This document shows, piece after piece, positions 40,109 to 48,366 of a stretch of 64,000 bases of DNA. The notes under the pieces were generated by a model. That model was not told the origin of the DNA, made no database searches, and saw only the letters and a program-made list of their open reading frames with translations. The position numbers and the translations under genes are program-made. Numbering within the stretch: the stretch's first letter is position 1; every line of letters begins with the position of its first letter. Origin of the DNA: Rhizobium sp. FY34 (GTDB taxonomy: Bacteria > Pseudomonadota > Alphaproteobacteria > Rhizobiales > Rhizobiaceae); assembly GCF_005222845.1 (NCBI RefSeq), contig NZ_STFZ01000008.1:124001-188000 (forward strand), in the 5' to 3' direction.

Positions 40109-40237
40109 GACTCTGAGGTCTCAATTTGACTCGGACACCCCCCCTTTGGAAAGAATCCCTGTCGAATCAAAGAGATTCAAATTCCGGCCTTGGTCAGGAT
40201 GTCCGGGAAGCCCGAAAAATAAAAATTCTCTTGACTC
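40109..40237. promoter_or_regulatory. Cluster of six GANTC (CcrM methylation) sites upstream of dnaA
   Basis: GANTC occurs at 40109, 40128, 40153, 40164, 40174 and 40233. By chance about one per 256 bases is expected. CcrM adenine methylation controls dnaA transcription in Caulobacter, and CcrM is essential in Agrobacterium and Sinorhizobium. A cluster here could make dnaA expression depend on whether the locus is fully or hemi-methylated after fork passage. Confidence 0.6.
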
Positions 40238-40251
40238 AGTTGGTCGGTCAA
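40223..40251 (-). promoter_or_regulatory. Possible dnaA promoter
   Basis: On the minus strand TTGACC (40251-40246) and GAATTT (40228-40223) are separated by 17 bases. A GANTC site (40233-40237) lies in the spacer. The -10 is weak and the implied leader would be about 625 nt, so other promoters are likely. Confidence 0.3.
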
Positions 40252-40400
40252 AGAACCCCCGGCAAGAGATAGGCCATAGCAACATCCTCTCGCAAACATT
40301 TGAATTTATTATATTTTTTATGTCACGCGGCTGTCACCAGCCTGTCATGTGGCGGCTTCGTATGCGGCACCACAAGTTTTGAAGGGTAAGAATCACGAAA

Positions 40401-40421
40401 AGCCCGGTCAGGGACCGGGCT
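40401..40421 (-). terminator. Terminator of rpsT
   Basis: AGCCCGGTC and GACCGGGCT form a 9 bp stem with a 3-base loop, 28 bases past the rpsT stop; TTTCGTGATT follows on the minus strand. Confidence 0.75.
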
Positions 40422-40449
40422 ACATTCATGACAGTCATTTATGACCAAA

Positions 40450-40716
40450 TTAGGCCGAAAGGGCCTTCACACGCTGCGCCAGCCGAGACACCTTGCGCGA
40501 AGCGGTGTTGCTGTGCAGGACGCCCTTGTTGGACGCGCGCTGGATTTCCGGCTGAGCAACACGCAGAGCCTCGGCGGCGATCGCCACATCACCCGTCAGG
40601 ATGGCTTCTTCAACCTTGCGGATGAAGCCACGAACCCGCGACCGGCGAGCCTTGTTGATTTCAGTGCGGCGTGCGATCTTGCGGGTCGCCTTTTTCGCCG
40701 AAGTTGTATTGGCCAT
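40450..40716 (-). CDS. rpsT: 30S ribosomal protein S20
   Basis: Primary 16S rRNA-binding protein of 88 aa, basic and helical: [19 protein letters not shown] start and a C-terminal [19 protein letters not shown] that is diagnostic for S20. The leader contains the perfect palindrome TTCGAATTCGAA (40728-40739), 11 bases before the start. S20 limits its own translation in E. coli; a similar role of this element is only a guess. The gene lies between mutM and dnaA, a conserved rhizobial position. Confidence 0.97.
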   Translation of the reverse strand: MANTTSAKKATRKIARRTEINKARRSRVRGFIRKVEEAILTGDVAIAAEALRVAQPEIQRASNKGVLHSNTASRKVSRLAQRVKALSA

Positions 40717-40922
40717 CTCTGCCTCTCTTCGAATTCGAATAAAAACTCCCCCGCCGCCGCGCTCGGTCCTTGCGACCTGTCATCCAGCAATTTGGGAGCA
40801 ATGGGGGAAGCCATCAAGGCTTTCCCAACTGTGGGCGGCGATATAACCGGAATGCGGGCCTCAGTCAACGCGGATTTTTGCCATCTGCGCGAAGTCTTGC
40901 CGCTAAGCTCCTGTTCGCCGAT

Positions 40923-41813
40923 TCATTTCTGGCAAAGCGCACAGAAGAATGAGGACCGCCCGGACTGGGTGATGCGCTCGATCGTACCGCAGCAGCCCTG
41001 TCTGGCGCAGGCCTGCCCTTCCCGATCATAGACCGAGAAACTGTGCTGAAAGTAACCGAGCGAGCCATCCGTCTGGATATGATCACGCAAGGACGAGCCG
41101 CCGGCTACAATCGCATCGGCAATCACCTGGCGGATATGGTCGGTCAGCGCCACAAGCTCCGGCCTCGGCTTGCCGGCCTTGCTCACCAGCGTGCCGGCCT
41201 TGCGCAGCGGTGACAATCCGGCGCGCCAGAGCGCTTCGCAGACATAGATGTTGCCAAGGCCGGCAATCACCGTCTGGTCAAGCAGCATGCCCTTCAGCGG
41301 CTGGGCGCGATTTTCAAAGCGGGTGGCGAGATAGCCGGCATCCAGCAGGTTGCCGGTCGGCTCCGGCCCGAGCCCGGCAAAGGCCGGATAGAGATCCAGC
41401 TGGCTGCGCGCCCACAGATGCATGAAGCCGAAACGCCGTGGATCATTGTAGATGACGCGGCTTGCCACGCCGTCGCGCTCCAGATGAAAGAGCACATGGT
41501 CATGCTTGCCATCCTTTGAGCGCGGATGGTGGAAATCGCCGGGAAGATCGTCTTCATCCCCTGCCTCGATGCGGAAGGAGCCGGACATGCCCAGATGCGC
41601 AATCACCGTCATGCCGTCATCGAGATCGATCAGCAGATATTTCGCCCGCCGCGCAAGGCCGATGATACGCCGGCCCGAGACACGCTCGCCAAAGGCATCG
41701 GGAAAGGGAAAGCGCAGGTCCGCCCGGCGCGTCTCCAGCTTTGCGATGGTGGCGTTCTCCATGGTGGGCGACAGACCGCGACGAACGGTTTCCACCTCTG
41801 GCAATTCGGGCAT
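40923..41813 (-). CDS. mutM: formamidopyrimidine-DNA glycosylase
   Basis: DNA glycosylase/AP lyase of 296 aa that removes 8-oxoguanine. It begins [14 protein letters not shown], with catalytic Pro1 (after Met removal) and Glu2. The helix-two-turn-helix carries [20 protein letters not shown], and the C-terminal zinc finger has four cysteines in [12 protein letters not shown]...FFCALCQK. It faces ubiE across about 140 bp and is followed by rpsT. Confidence 0.96.
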   Translation of the reverse strand: MPELPEVETVRRGLSPTMENATIAKLETRRADLRFPFPDAFGERVSGRRIIGLARRAKYLLIDLDDGMTVIAHLGMSGSFRIEAGDEDDLPGDFHHPRSKDGKHDHVLFHLERDGVASRVIYNDPRRFGFMHLWARSQLDLYPAFAGLGPEPTGNLLDAGYLATRFENRAQPLKGMLLDQTVIAGLGNIYVCEALWRAGLSPLRKAGTLVSKAGKPRPELVALTDHIRQVIADAIVAGGSSLRDHIQTDGSLGYFQHSFSVYDREGQACARQGCCGTIERITQSGRSSFFCALCQK

Positions 41814-41954
41814 GAGCTACCTAACTTCCTGTTTCCAACAGCGTGCTGCGTGCTCTATAGACCAGCGCTATAGTGCCGCAAGCACGCCAAGAGATAGTAT
41901 CGCTCTGCCGACTTCGCTATGGTCGCGCCCGAGTATCAAGAGGATGACACAGCG

Positions 41955-42731
41955 ATGGCCGAAAGCCGAACCTCCGCCCAGGGTGGCATGGAAACCTCCT
42001 ACGGCTTTCGCGACGTGGCGGAAGGCGAAAAGCAGGGTCTGGTCAACGACGTCTTCCACAAGGTGGCCAAGCGCTACGACATCATGAACGATGTCATGTC
42101 GGCCGGCCTGCACCGGGTGTGGAAGGATGCGATGGTGGCAAGCCTACACCCGCGCAAGGACCCATCCTACACGGTTCTGGACGTGGCCGGCGGCACCGGT
42201 GACATTGCCTTTCGCATCGTGGAAGCCTCCGACCGCCAGGCGCATGCGACCGTGCTCGACATCAATGGATCGATGCTCGGCGTCGGCGCCGAACGGGCCG
42301 CCAAGCGCAAGCTCTCCGACAACCTCACCTTCGTCGAGGCCAATGCCGAGGAACTGCCCTTCGAGGCCAACACATTCGATGCCTATACGATCGCCTTTGG
42401 CATCCGCAACGTGCCGCGCATCGATGTGGCGCTGTCGGAAGCCTATCGCGTGCTGAAGCGTGGCGGCCGCCTGCTGGTGCTGGAATTTTCCGAAGTGGAA
42501 ATGCCGCTGCTCGACCGCGTCTATGACCAATGGTCGTTCAAGGCGATCCCGCAATTTGGCAAGATGATCACTGGCGATGCCGAGCCCTACCAGTATCTGG
42601 TCGAATCCATCCGCAAATTTCCCAATCAGGAAGACTTTGCCCGGATGATCCGCACTGCCGGTTTTTCCCGCGTGACCTATACCAATTACACCGGCGGTAT
42701 CGCCGCCCTGCATTCCGGCTGGAAACTGTAA
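41955..42731 (+). CDS. ubiE: ubiquinone/menaquinone biosynthesis C-methyltransferase
   Basis: SAM-dependent C-methyltransferase of 258 aa for ubiquinone. Motifs: [38 protein letters not shown] (motif I), [14 protein letters not shown], and [22 protein letters not shown] 41955 is chosen over an in-frame upstream start at 41919, which lies in the promoter region. It is followed 39 bases later by ubiB, so the pair is an operon for quinone synthesis. Confidence 0.96.
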   Translation: MAESRTSAQGGMETSYGFRDVAEGEKQGLVNDVFHKVAKRYDIMNDVMSAGLHRVWKDAMVASLHPRKDPSYTVLDVAGGTGDIAFRIVEASDRQAHATVLDINGSMLGVGAERAAKRKLSDNLTFVEANAEELPFEANTFDAYTIAFGIRNVPRIDVALSEAYRVLKRGGRLLVLEFSEVEMPLLDRVYDQWSFKAIPQFGKMITGDAEPYQYLVESIRKFPNQEDFARMIRTAGFSRVTYTNYTGGIAALHSGWKL

Positions 42732-42770
42732 TCGCATGAGAGCCGCAAGAACTGCGACGGGAGCCAGCCA

Positions 42771-44345
42771 ATGAGCACGATCGGTGCCTATTTCCGGCTT
42801 GTGCGGGTTGGCTGGGTTCTCGTGCGCGAGGGCGTGGTGGCCGCACTGCCGAGCCAAGGCCTGCCGCCGATCGTCGTGGCAGCCAAATCGCTCGCCCAGA
42901 TTTTCACCCGCCCGGCCTCCATCCAGGAAAGCCGCAGCGTGCGCCTGACCAGGGCGGTCGATCGGCTGGGGCCGTCCTATGTCAAGATCGGCCAGTTTCT
43001 CGCCACAAGACCGGATGTGGTGGGCGTCGATTGGGCGCTCGATCTGTCCATGCTGCAGGACCGCATGGCCTTTTTCCCGACGGACGTGGCCAAGACCAAT
43101 ATCGAGACCTCGCTGGGCCGCACGATCGATGATCTCTACACGCGTTTCGATGAGCCGCTGGCCGCCGCTTCGATTGCGCAGGTGCATCAGGCCGCCGTGC
43201 TTTATCCGGAAGGTGAGCGTAATGTGGCGGTCAAGGTCGTGCGCCCCGGCGTGCGCCAGCGCTTTGCCCACGATATTGAAAGCATGTACCTGATTGCCCG
43301 CATGCAGGAGCGCCTCATGCCATCGGCACGGCGCCTGCGCCCGGTCGAGGTAACGCGCACGCTGGAGCAGACCACCAAGCTTGAAATGGACCTGCGCCTG
43401 GAGGCAGCCGCCCTTTCGGAAATCGGCGAGAATACCAAGGATGACCTGGGCTTTCGGGTGCCGAAGGTAGATTGGGAACGCACCGGCCGCGATGTCATCA
43501 CCATGGAATGGATCGATGGCGTCAAGATGTCGGATATCGAGGGGCTGCAATCTGCCGGTCATGATCTGGTAAAGCTTGCCGAAACGCTGATCCAGTCCTT
43601 CCTGCGCCATACCTTGCGCGACGGCTTTTTCCATGCCGACATGCATCCGGGCAATCTCTTCGTCGATCCGGCCGGAACGATCGTTGCCGTCGACATGGGC
43701 ATTGTCGGGCGGCTGGGAAAGAAGGAACGGCGCTTCCTCGCCGAAATCCTCTACGGCTTCATCACCCGCGATTACCTGCGCGTGGCAGAAGTGCATTTCG
43801 AGGCGGGCTATGTGCCCTCGCATCATGACGTGGCAAGCTTTGCCCAGGCGATCCGCGCCATTGGCGAGCCAATCCACGGCCAGCCGGCGGAAACCATTTC
43901 CATGGCGCGCCTGCTGGCTCTGCTGTTCGAAGTGACCGATCTCTTCGAAATGCAGACGCGGCCGGAACTGATCATGCTGCAAAAGACCATGGTTGTGGTG
44001 GAGGGCGTCGCACGCATGCTCGATCCGCGCTTCAACATGTGGAAGGCGGCAGAACCTGTCGTCGGAAGCTGGATCCGCGACAATCTCGGCCCCAAGCGCA
44101 TCGTTGCCGATCTGCGCGACGGGTTGAAGGCCGCGATGAAGCTGGCGGAAGCCGCGCCCGAAATCGCCGCCAAGACCGAAAAATTCCACCAGCAGCTTTT
44201 GCACATGACCGAGCATGGCGTGCGTTTTGATGACGCCACAGCCGAAGCGATCGGCAAATCGGAAGCCAAGCATAGCCGTGGCGGCCGGGCAGCGCTCTGG
44301 GTCATCGCCGCAACGCTGATCTATATCGCCGTTCAGGCGAGCTGA
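42771..44345 (+). CDS. ubiB: ubiquinone biosynthesis atypical kinase UbiB
   Basis: ABC1/ADCK protein kinase-like protein of 524 aa. It has LGPSYVKIGQFLATRPD (the KxGQ motif), AASIAQVHQA (the Ala-rich loop), VAVKVVRPGV, HADMHPGNLF and a DMGIVGRL tract equivalent to the catalytic loop and DFG. A C-terminal transmembrane stretch (ALWVIAATLIYIAVQ) anchors it. It supports quinone synthesis in the membrane, probably as an ATPase for lipid access. Co-transcribed with ubiE. Confidence 0.96.
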   Translation: MSTIGAYFRLVRVGWVLVREGVVAALPSQGLPPIVVAAKSLAQIFTRPASIQESRSVRLTRAVDRLGPSYVKIGQFLATRPDVVGVDWALDLSMLQDRMAFFPTDVAKTNIETSLGRTIDDLYTRFDEPLAAASIAQVHQAAVLYPEGERNVAVKVVRPGVRQRFAHDIESMYLIARMQERLMPSARRLRPVEVTRTLEQTTKLEMDLRLEAAALSEIGENTKDDLGFRVPKVDWERTGRDVITMEWIDGVKMSDIEGLQSAGHDLVKLAETLIQSFLRHTLRDGFFHADMHPGNLFVDPAGTIVAVDMGIVGRLGKKERRFLAEILYGFITRDYLRVAEVHFEAGYVPSHHDVASFAQAIRAIGEPIHGQPAETISMARLLALLFEVTDLFEMQTRPELIMLQKTMVVVEGVARMLDPRFNMWKAAEPVVGSWIRDNLGPKRIVADLRDGLKAAMKLAEAAPEIAAKTEKFHQQLLHMTEHGVRFDDATAEAIGKSEAKHSRGGRAALWVIAATLIYIAVQAS

Positions 44346-44347
44346 GC

Positions 44348-44367
44348 GGGCGCCGTGATCGGCACCC
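44348..44367. terminator. Hairpin between convergent ubiB and the glyoxalase-type gene
   Basis: GGGCGCC and GGCACCC pair with one G-U wobble around GTGATC, just after the ubiB stop. There is no T-run, so function is uncertain. Confidence 0.35.
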
Positions 44368-44388
44368 GTGGCATGCAAGACATGAGGC

Positions 44389-44937
44389 TCAACGCTTGAT
44401 CTCCCGATCGGAAAAGATGATCCGGTTGCTGAAGGGATCGGTCACCATCATGTCGAGCCCCCATTGCATCTGTTCCAGGCTTGGGCGTGTGAAGCGGCAA
44501 CCTCTTGCCGTAAGTTCCCGGTGGAAGGCCTCCACGCCGGAAACCGGCACATAGACCTTGGCGCCTGGTGAGGCATCGCCCGCATGTTCGCTCAGATGCA
44601 GGATGAGTGCGCCGCGCGAGACCTGCAGATAGACCGGAAAACCGGGGCCGTGGCGGTATTCCCAATCAAGGCGGAAACCCAGGAAATCCCGGTAAAATTC
44701 CAGCGCCATGTCGATTGCGAAAATGCGGATGACCGGTATGCCCGGCTGCAGCAGAACAGGCTCCGGCTTTGCCTCGCCCACCTGCGCAATTTTGGCCGCA
44801 AGCACATTCCAGTCATCATAGCCAAATTGGCTGGCCACCAGTTCCAAAGCGCGGGAATGGGTTATTGAAATCCCCTGTTCCTCCAATCCGGAACGGAGCG
44901 CCTTGGCCATGGTTTTGGCGTCGCGAAAATCACGCAT
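44389..44937 (-). CDS. glyoxalase-superfamily protein with N-terminal Glyoxalase_8-like domain
   Basis: Protein of 182 aa. Residues 1-55 (RDAKTMAKALRSGLEEQGISITHSRALELVASQFGYDDWN in two pieces around Ser24) form the short helical domain found before glyoxalase-like domains. Residues 65-182 are a VOC fold: VIRIFAIDMALEFYRDFLGF, LILHLSEHAGDASPG and DPFSNRIIFSDRE. This pattern resembles bleomycin-resistance-type binding proteins. Its substrate is unknown. ATG 44937 is preferred because AGGGAG lies upstream; the frame is open to 45054. Confidence 0.8.
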   Translation of the reverse strand: MRDFRDAKTMAKALRSGLEEQGISITHSRALELVASQFGYDDWNVLAAKIAQVGEAKPEPVLLQPGIPVIRIFAIDMALEFYRDFLGFRLDWEYRHGPGFPVYLQVSRGALILHLSEHAGDASPGAKVYVPVSGVEAFHRELTARGCRFTRPSLEQMQWGLDMMVTDPFSNRIIFSDREIKR

Positions 44938-45284
44938 GTCGTCATCTCCCTGAACGAACGGCGTCATCAGTGCCCGTCTTGCTGATCCGTTCGTCGCTCG
45001 GAAGAAACGCATGCTCGATGCGTGAGGCGAAAGGTATGTGGACGCATTCACCAAGCGCCTTGAAGAGCGCCACGGGCGGCAGGCCGCGTCCGGCCAGGCC
45101 TTATTGTGTAGCGCTGCATCGGCCGTGTTGCAACGCGTTTTCAGCGGCTATGGTCTTCCGATCGATGGTCGAAAACACCCTTGCAGTTTTCCCGCTTTTC
45201 GGTTCAACTACGCATAGTAAAAATTTGAGGCTTCAACAAAGAAGTCCGGGAACAGCTGAACCGAACAACGGAGCCAGTGATATT
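44938..45284. other. Intergenic region between the glyoxalase-type gene and dctP
   Basis: 347 bp between divergent genes. Frames here are extensions of the neighbours. 45205-45235 is AT-richer (TAGTAAAAATTTGAGG) and could hold the dctP promoter. No repeat or RNA gene recognised. Confidence 0.5.
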
Positions 45285-46316
45285 ATGCGCATTTCCAGAC
45301 GTGCCCTTTCGATTGCCTTTGCCGCATCTGCCGCTCTCTTTTCCGCAAGCGGAGCCATGGCGCAGACCGTCCTCAACATGGCCAACTGGCTGCCGCCGGC
45401 CCATCCGCTCGTCACCAATGTCATGAAGCCCTATGCGGATGCCGCAAAGCAGGCAACCGATGGCCGCGTCACCATCAACATCATGCAGGCGCCGCTTGGA
45501 CCGCCGGCCGCCCATTTCGATTTTGCCGTCAATGGCGTGGCCGATATCACCTATGGCGTGCAGGGCTATAATCCCGGCCGCTTCAAGACCACCAATATCG
45601 CCGAAATACCCTTCCTCGGCGATACGGCGGAATCGGTCTCGGTCGGCTACTGGCGCGTTTTCGACAAAACGCTGCGCAAGGCCGGCGAATATGACAAGGT
45701 CCATGTGCTGGGTGTCTTCACCCACGGCCCCGGCCAGATCTTCATGAAGGGCCGTGACGTAACGGGGGCCGAACCGGTCAAGGGCGCGAAACTGCGTGTT
45801 GGCGGCGGAATCGTGGCCGATCTGGTGAAATCGCTCGGCGGCGTGCCGGTCGAGGGCCCCTCCTCCAAGACCTATGAGATCATGTCGAGCGGCGTTGCCG
45901 ATGGCATTACCTTTCCGTTTGAATCGGTTGCCTTCTTCAAGCTGATCCCGATGCTGGATACGGCGCTTGTCGTGCCGGGCGGCCTTTACAACACGTCCTT
46001 CTACGTGGCGATGAACAAGGCCAAGTGGGACGCACTCTCGGATGCCGACAAAAAGGCCATCGACAGCGTATCCGGCGAAGCCCTGGCGCGTCTGGCCGGC
46101 AAGGCCTGGGATGCCGCCGATACGGCCGGCAAGGCGGCCATGGATGGCAAGATCAAGTTCGTGACGGCAACACCTGAGCAGGTGAAGGCGATCGAAGCGG
46201 GCCTGAAGCCGGTCGTCGATGCCAAGCTTACTGAAACCGCCTCCACCGGCGTCGATGTGCAGGCAGCACTTGCCGAAATGAAGGCTGAGATCGCCAAGGC
46301 GGCCAAGGGCCAATGA
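45285..46316 (+). CDS. TRAP transporter solute-binding protein, DctP family
   Basis: Periplasmic binding protein of 343 aa with a signal peptide ending SGAMAQ (about residue 27). The DctP fold is shown by LNMANWLPPAHPLV, GRVTINIMQAPLGPP, LRVGGGIVADLVKSLGGVPV and SGVADGITFPFESV. TRAP systems use a sodium or proton gradient and usually carry organic acids; the ligand cannot be named from the sequence. The expected ligand-binding Arg of DctP proteins lies near LRVGG. It overlaps the dctQ-like gene by four bases. Confidence 0.9.
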   Translation: MRISRRALSIAFAASAALFSASGAMAQTVLNMANWLPPAHPLVTNVMKPYADAAKQATDGRVTINIMQAPLGPPAAHFDFAVNGVADITYGVQGYNPGRFKTTNIAEIPFLGDTAESVSVGYWRVFDKTLRKAGEYDKVHVLGVFTHGPGQIFMKGRDVTGAEPVKGAKLRVGGGIVADLVKSLGGVPVEGPSSKTYEIMSSGVADGITFPFESVAFFKLIPMLDTALVVPGGLYNTSFYVAMNKAKWDALSDADKKAIDSVSGEALARLAGKAWDAADTAGKAAMDGKIKFVTATPEQVKAIEAGLKPVVDAKLTETASTGVDVQAALAEMKAEIAKAAKGQ

Positions 46317-46804
46317 GCGGCGGATCTTTACCGTCCACATCCCCCGCCAGATCGCTGACGCCCACGCATAAGGCGCTCTCCCTCATCTGCGGGCTGATGC
46401 TGCTGGCCATGATGTTCGTGACATTGCTGGATGTTCTCGGCCGTTACATCTTCAACAGCCCGCTGCAGGGTGCAACGGAACTGACCGCGCTTCTTCTCGT
46501 CTCGACCATTTTCATTGGCCTGCCGGCCGTGTGTCTCGACGAGGAGAATGTCACGGTGGATCTCGTGACCGATTATATGCCCGACTGGGTACAGCCGGCG
46601 CGGCGGGCCGTGGTGCGGCTCCTGTCGGCTGCGGTCCTCGGTCTCGTGTCCTGGCGGCTGATGGTCTATGGCCATGATCTTGCAAGCTATGGCGAAACGA
46701 CAGTGAGCCTTCACCTGCCGGTCGCGCCCTTTGCCTATCTCTGCGCTGCGACCACCTGCGTGGCGGGACTGATTACGCTTCGACACGTCTTTTCCCGTTC
46801 CTGA
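46313..46804 (+). CDS. TRAP transporter small permease, DctQ family
   Basis: Membrane protein of 163 aa with four hydrophobic segments. LLDVLGRYIFNSPLQGATEL near residues 39-58 is the DctQ hallmark. It forms the small membrane subunit with the DctM-like protein encoded 15 bases downstream. The N-terminal tail (1-20) is Ser/Pro-rich. It starts within the stop of the solute-binding protein gene. Confidence 0.9.
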   Translation: MSGGSLPSTSPARSLTPTHKALSLICGLMLLAMMFVTLLDVLGRYIFNSPLQGATELTALLLVSTIFIGLPAVCLDEENVTVDLVTDYMPDWVQPARRAVVRLLSAAVLGLVSWRLMVYGHDLASYGETTVSLHLPVAPFAYLCAATTCVAGLITLRHVFSRS

Positions 46805-46819
46805 TGTGAAAGAATAACC

Positions 46820-48103
46820 ATGAGCTGGCCAATCGGCTGCGTCGTATTTCTGGCGCTGATGTTTTGTGGCATGCCCATCGCCTTTTCCATGGCGCTGGTG
46901 GGGCTTGTCGGCACTATGTCGATCATCGGCATGGCACCGGCCTTTGCGCTGCTCGGCCAGACCTTTTTCGACAATGGCCGGGAATATTCGCTCTCCGTGC
47001 TGCCGCTCTTCCTGATGATGGGCAATTTCGTCGTGCAGTCGGGCGTCGCCGATGATCTCTACAAGGCAGCCCATGCCTGGCTTCGCCACCGCAAAGGCGG
47101 GCTGGCGATCGCCACCATTCTGGCCTGTGGCGGCTTTTCCTCCGTCTGCGGCTCATCCCTGGCAACGGCTGCGACCATGGCCAAGATCGCGCTGCCTTCG
47201 ATGCGCCGCTATAGCTATCCCGACAGCCTGTCGACCGCCTCGATTGCCGCTGGCGGCACGCTTGGCATTCTCATTCCACCTTCGGTGATTTTCGTTTTCT
47301 ACGGCATCATCGCCCAGCAGGATATCGGCAAGCTGTTTCTCGCCGGCATCATTCCCGGCATTATCGGCATGGCGGGCTATGCGCTGGCCGTCGTCATTTC
47401 GGTGCGACTGCGCGGACTTGACCTGCCGACCGAGGAAAAACTGCCGCTGAAAGAGCGGCTCAAGGCCACACGCGGCGTGGCGGGCGCACTGGCGCTGTTC
47501 ATCTTCGTCATGGGCGGCATTTATCTGGGCGTCTTCACCGCAACAGAATCGGCCGGAATGGGGGCCGCCGGCGCTATGCTGCTGACCATTCTCAAGGGCC
47601 GCTTCAGGCTGGAGGAAACCTTCCGCACGCTCTACGAGACAGCCAAGAACACCGCGATGATGTTCTTCATCCTGTTCGGCGCGCTGACTTTTACCAATTA
47701 CGTCAACCTGTCGGGCATGGCAGCCGATCTACAGGGCGCGCTGTCCGGCTTTGAAAGCCCCTGGGCGATCATCTTCATCATCCTTGCCATCTATCTGGTG
47801 CTGGGCTGCCTGTTTGAAAGCCTGTCGATGATCACGCTGACGGTGCCGATCTTCTATCCCGTGGTGGCAGCTGCCGGCTTTGATCTCATCTGGTTCGGCG
47901 TCTTCGTCGTGGTGGTCACCGAAATCAGCTATATCACGCCACCCGTTGGCATGAATGCCTTCGTGCTGCGCTCAGTGGTGAAGGATGTGAAGCTCTCGAC
48001 CATTTTTTCCGGCCTGATCCCCTTCGTCGCCATGGATCTGGTGCGCATCCTGCTTCTGATCTTCATTCCCGCCATGGCACTGTTCATTCCCTCGCAGATG
48101 TAA
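46820..48103 (+). CDS. TRAP transporter large permease, DctM family
   Basis: Polytopic permease of 427 aa with about twelve segments. Family motifs: FCGMPIAFSMALVGLVG near the start, GGFSSVCGSSLATAATMAKI, GGTLGILIPPSVIFVFYGII and ITPPVGMNAFVL near the end. It forms the ion-coupled translocation unit of the TRAP system. The three genes are complete and closely spaced, so the transporter should be functional. Substrate unknown. Confidence 0.92.
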   Translation: MSWPIGCVVFLALMFCGMPIAFSMALVGLVGTMSIIGMAPAFALLGQTFFDNGREYSLSVLPLFLMMGNFVVQSGVADDLYKAAHAWLRHRKGGLAIATILACGGFSSVCGSSLATAATMAKIALPSMRRYSYPDSLSTASIAAGGTLGILIPPSVIFVFYGIIAQQDIGKLFLAGIIPGIIGMAGYALAVVISVRLRGLDLPTEEKLPLKERLKATRGVAGALALFIFVMGGIYLGVFTATESAGMGAAGAMLLTILKGRFRLEETFRTLYETAKNTAMMFFILFGALTFTNYVNLSGMAADLQGALSGFESPWAIIFIILAIYLVLGCLFESLSMITLTVPIFYPVVAAAGFDLIWFGVFVVVVTEISYITPPVGMNAFVLRSVVKDVKLSTIFSGLIPFVAMDLVRILLLIFIPAMALFIPSQM

Positions 48104-48194
48104 TGCCGGTGCATGGCCGGCAATTGCATGTTGTGGCTCAACCGCTTAGGGTCCGGGCAAGAAGTCGGTAAGGTCTTTGGCGTCTGTACCAGCC

Positions 48195-48319
48195 GCCCCC
48201 TCACCCCGCCTCCGCTTTGCTCGGCGGACCTCTCCCCGCTGGGGCGAGGGGAACCGCAGGCCTTGCGGCAAATCCCCTTCTCCCCTCGGGGAGAAGGTGC
48301 CGGCAGGCGGATGAGGGGG
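48195..48319. repeat. RIME-like palindromic intergenic mosaic element
   Basis: About 125 bp whose ends mirror each other (GCCCCCTCA at the left and TGAGGGGGC at the right) and which contains several nested hairpins, for example TCTCCCCTCGGGGAGA. Elements of this kind are scattered between genes in Rhizobiaceae genomes. Here it lies between dctM and coaBC and may also act as a transcription barrier. Confidence 0.65.
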
Positions 48320-48366
48320 CAGGCGCACACGCTCTGCACCCCAACCGTCACACACGGGAGACATCC

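Larger units (their letters stand above)
39598..40449 (-). promoter_or_regulatory. Long upstream region of dnaA (852 bp)
   Basis: No convincing gene. It contains the rpsT terminator at its right end and a cluster of six GANTC sites at 40109-40237, with a seventh at 40390. Small perfect hairpins occur nearer dnaA: GACGCT/AGCGTC at 39781-39797 and CGGGGA/TCCCCG at 40014-40027. No DnaA box close to TTATCCACA and no CtrA motif TTAA-N7-TTAA was found. The distance suggests a long 5' untranslated leader or several promoters. Confidence 0.6.

Noticed and set aside
39598..40449. Chromosomal replication origin next to dnaA
   Set aside because: No DnaA-box cluster or AT-rich unwinding element recognised, and rhizobial origins lie elsewhere, near hemE.
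42144..44378. 744-codon minus-strand frame opposite ubiE-ubiB
   Set aside because: Antisense artefact of GC-rich codon structure; both opposite genes are diagnostic.
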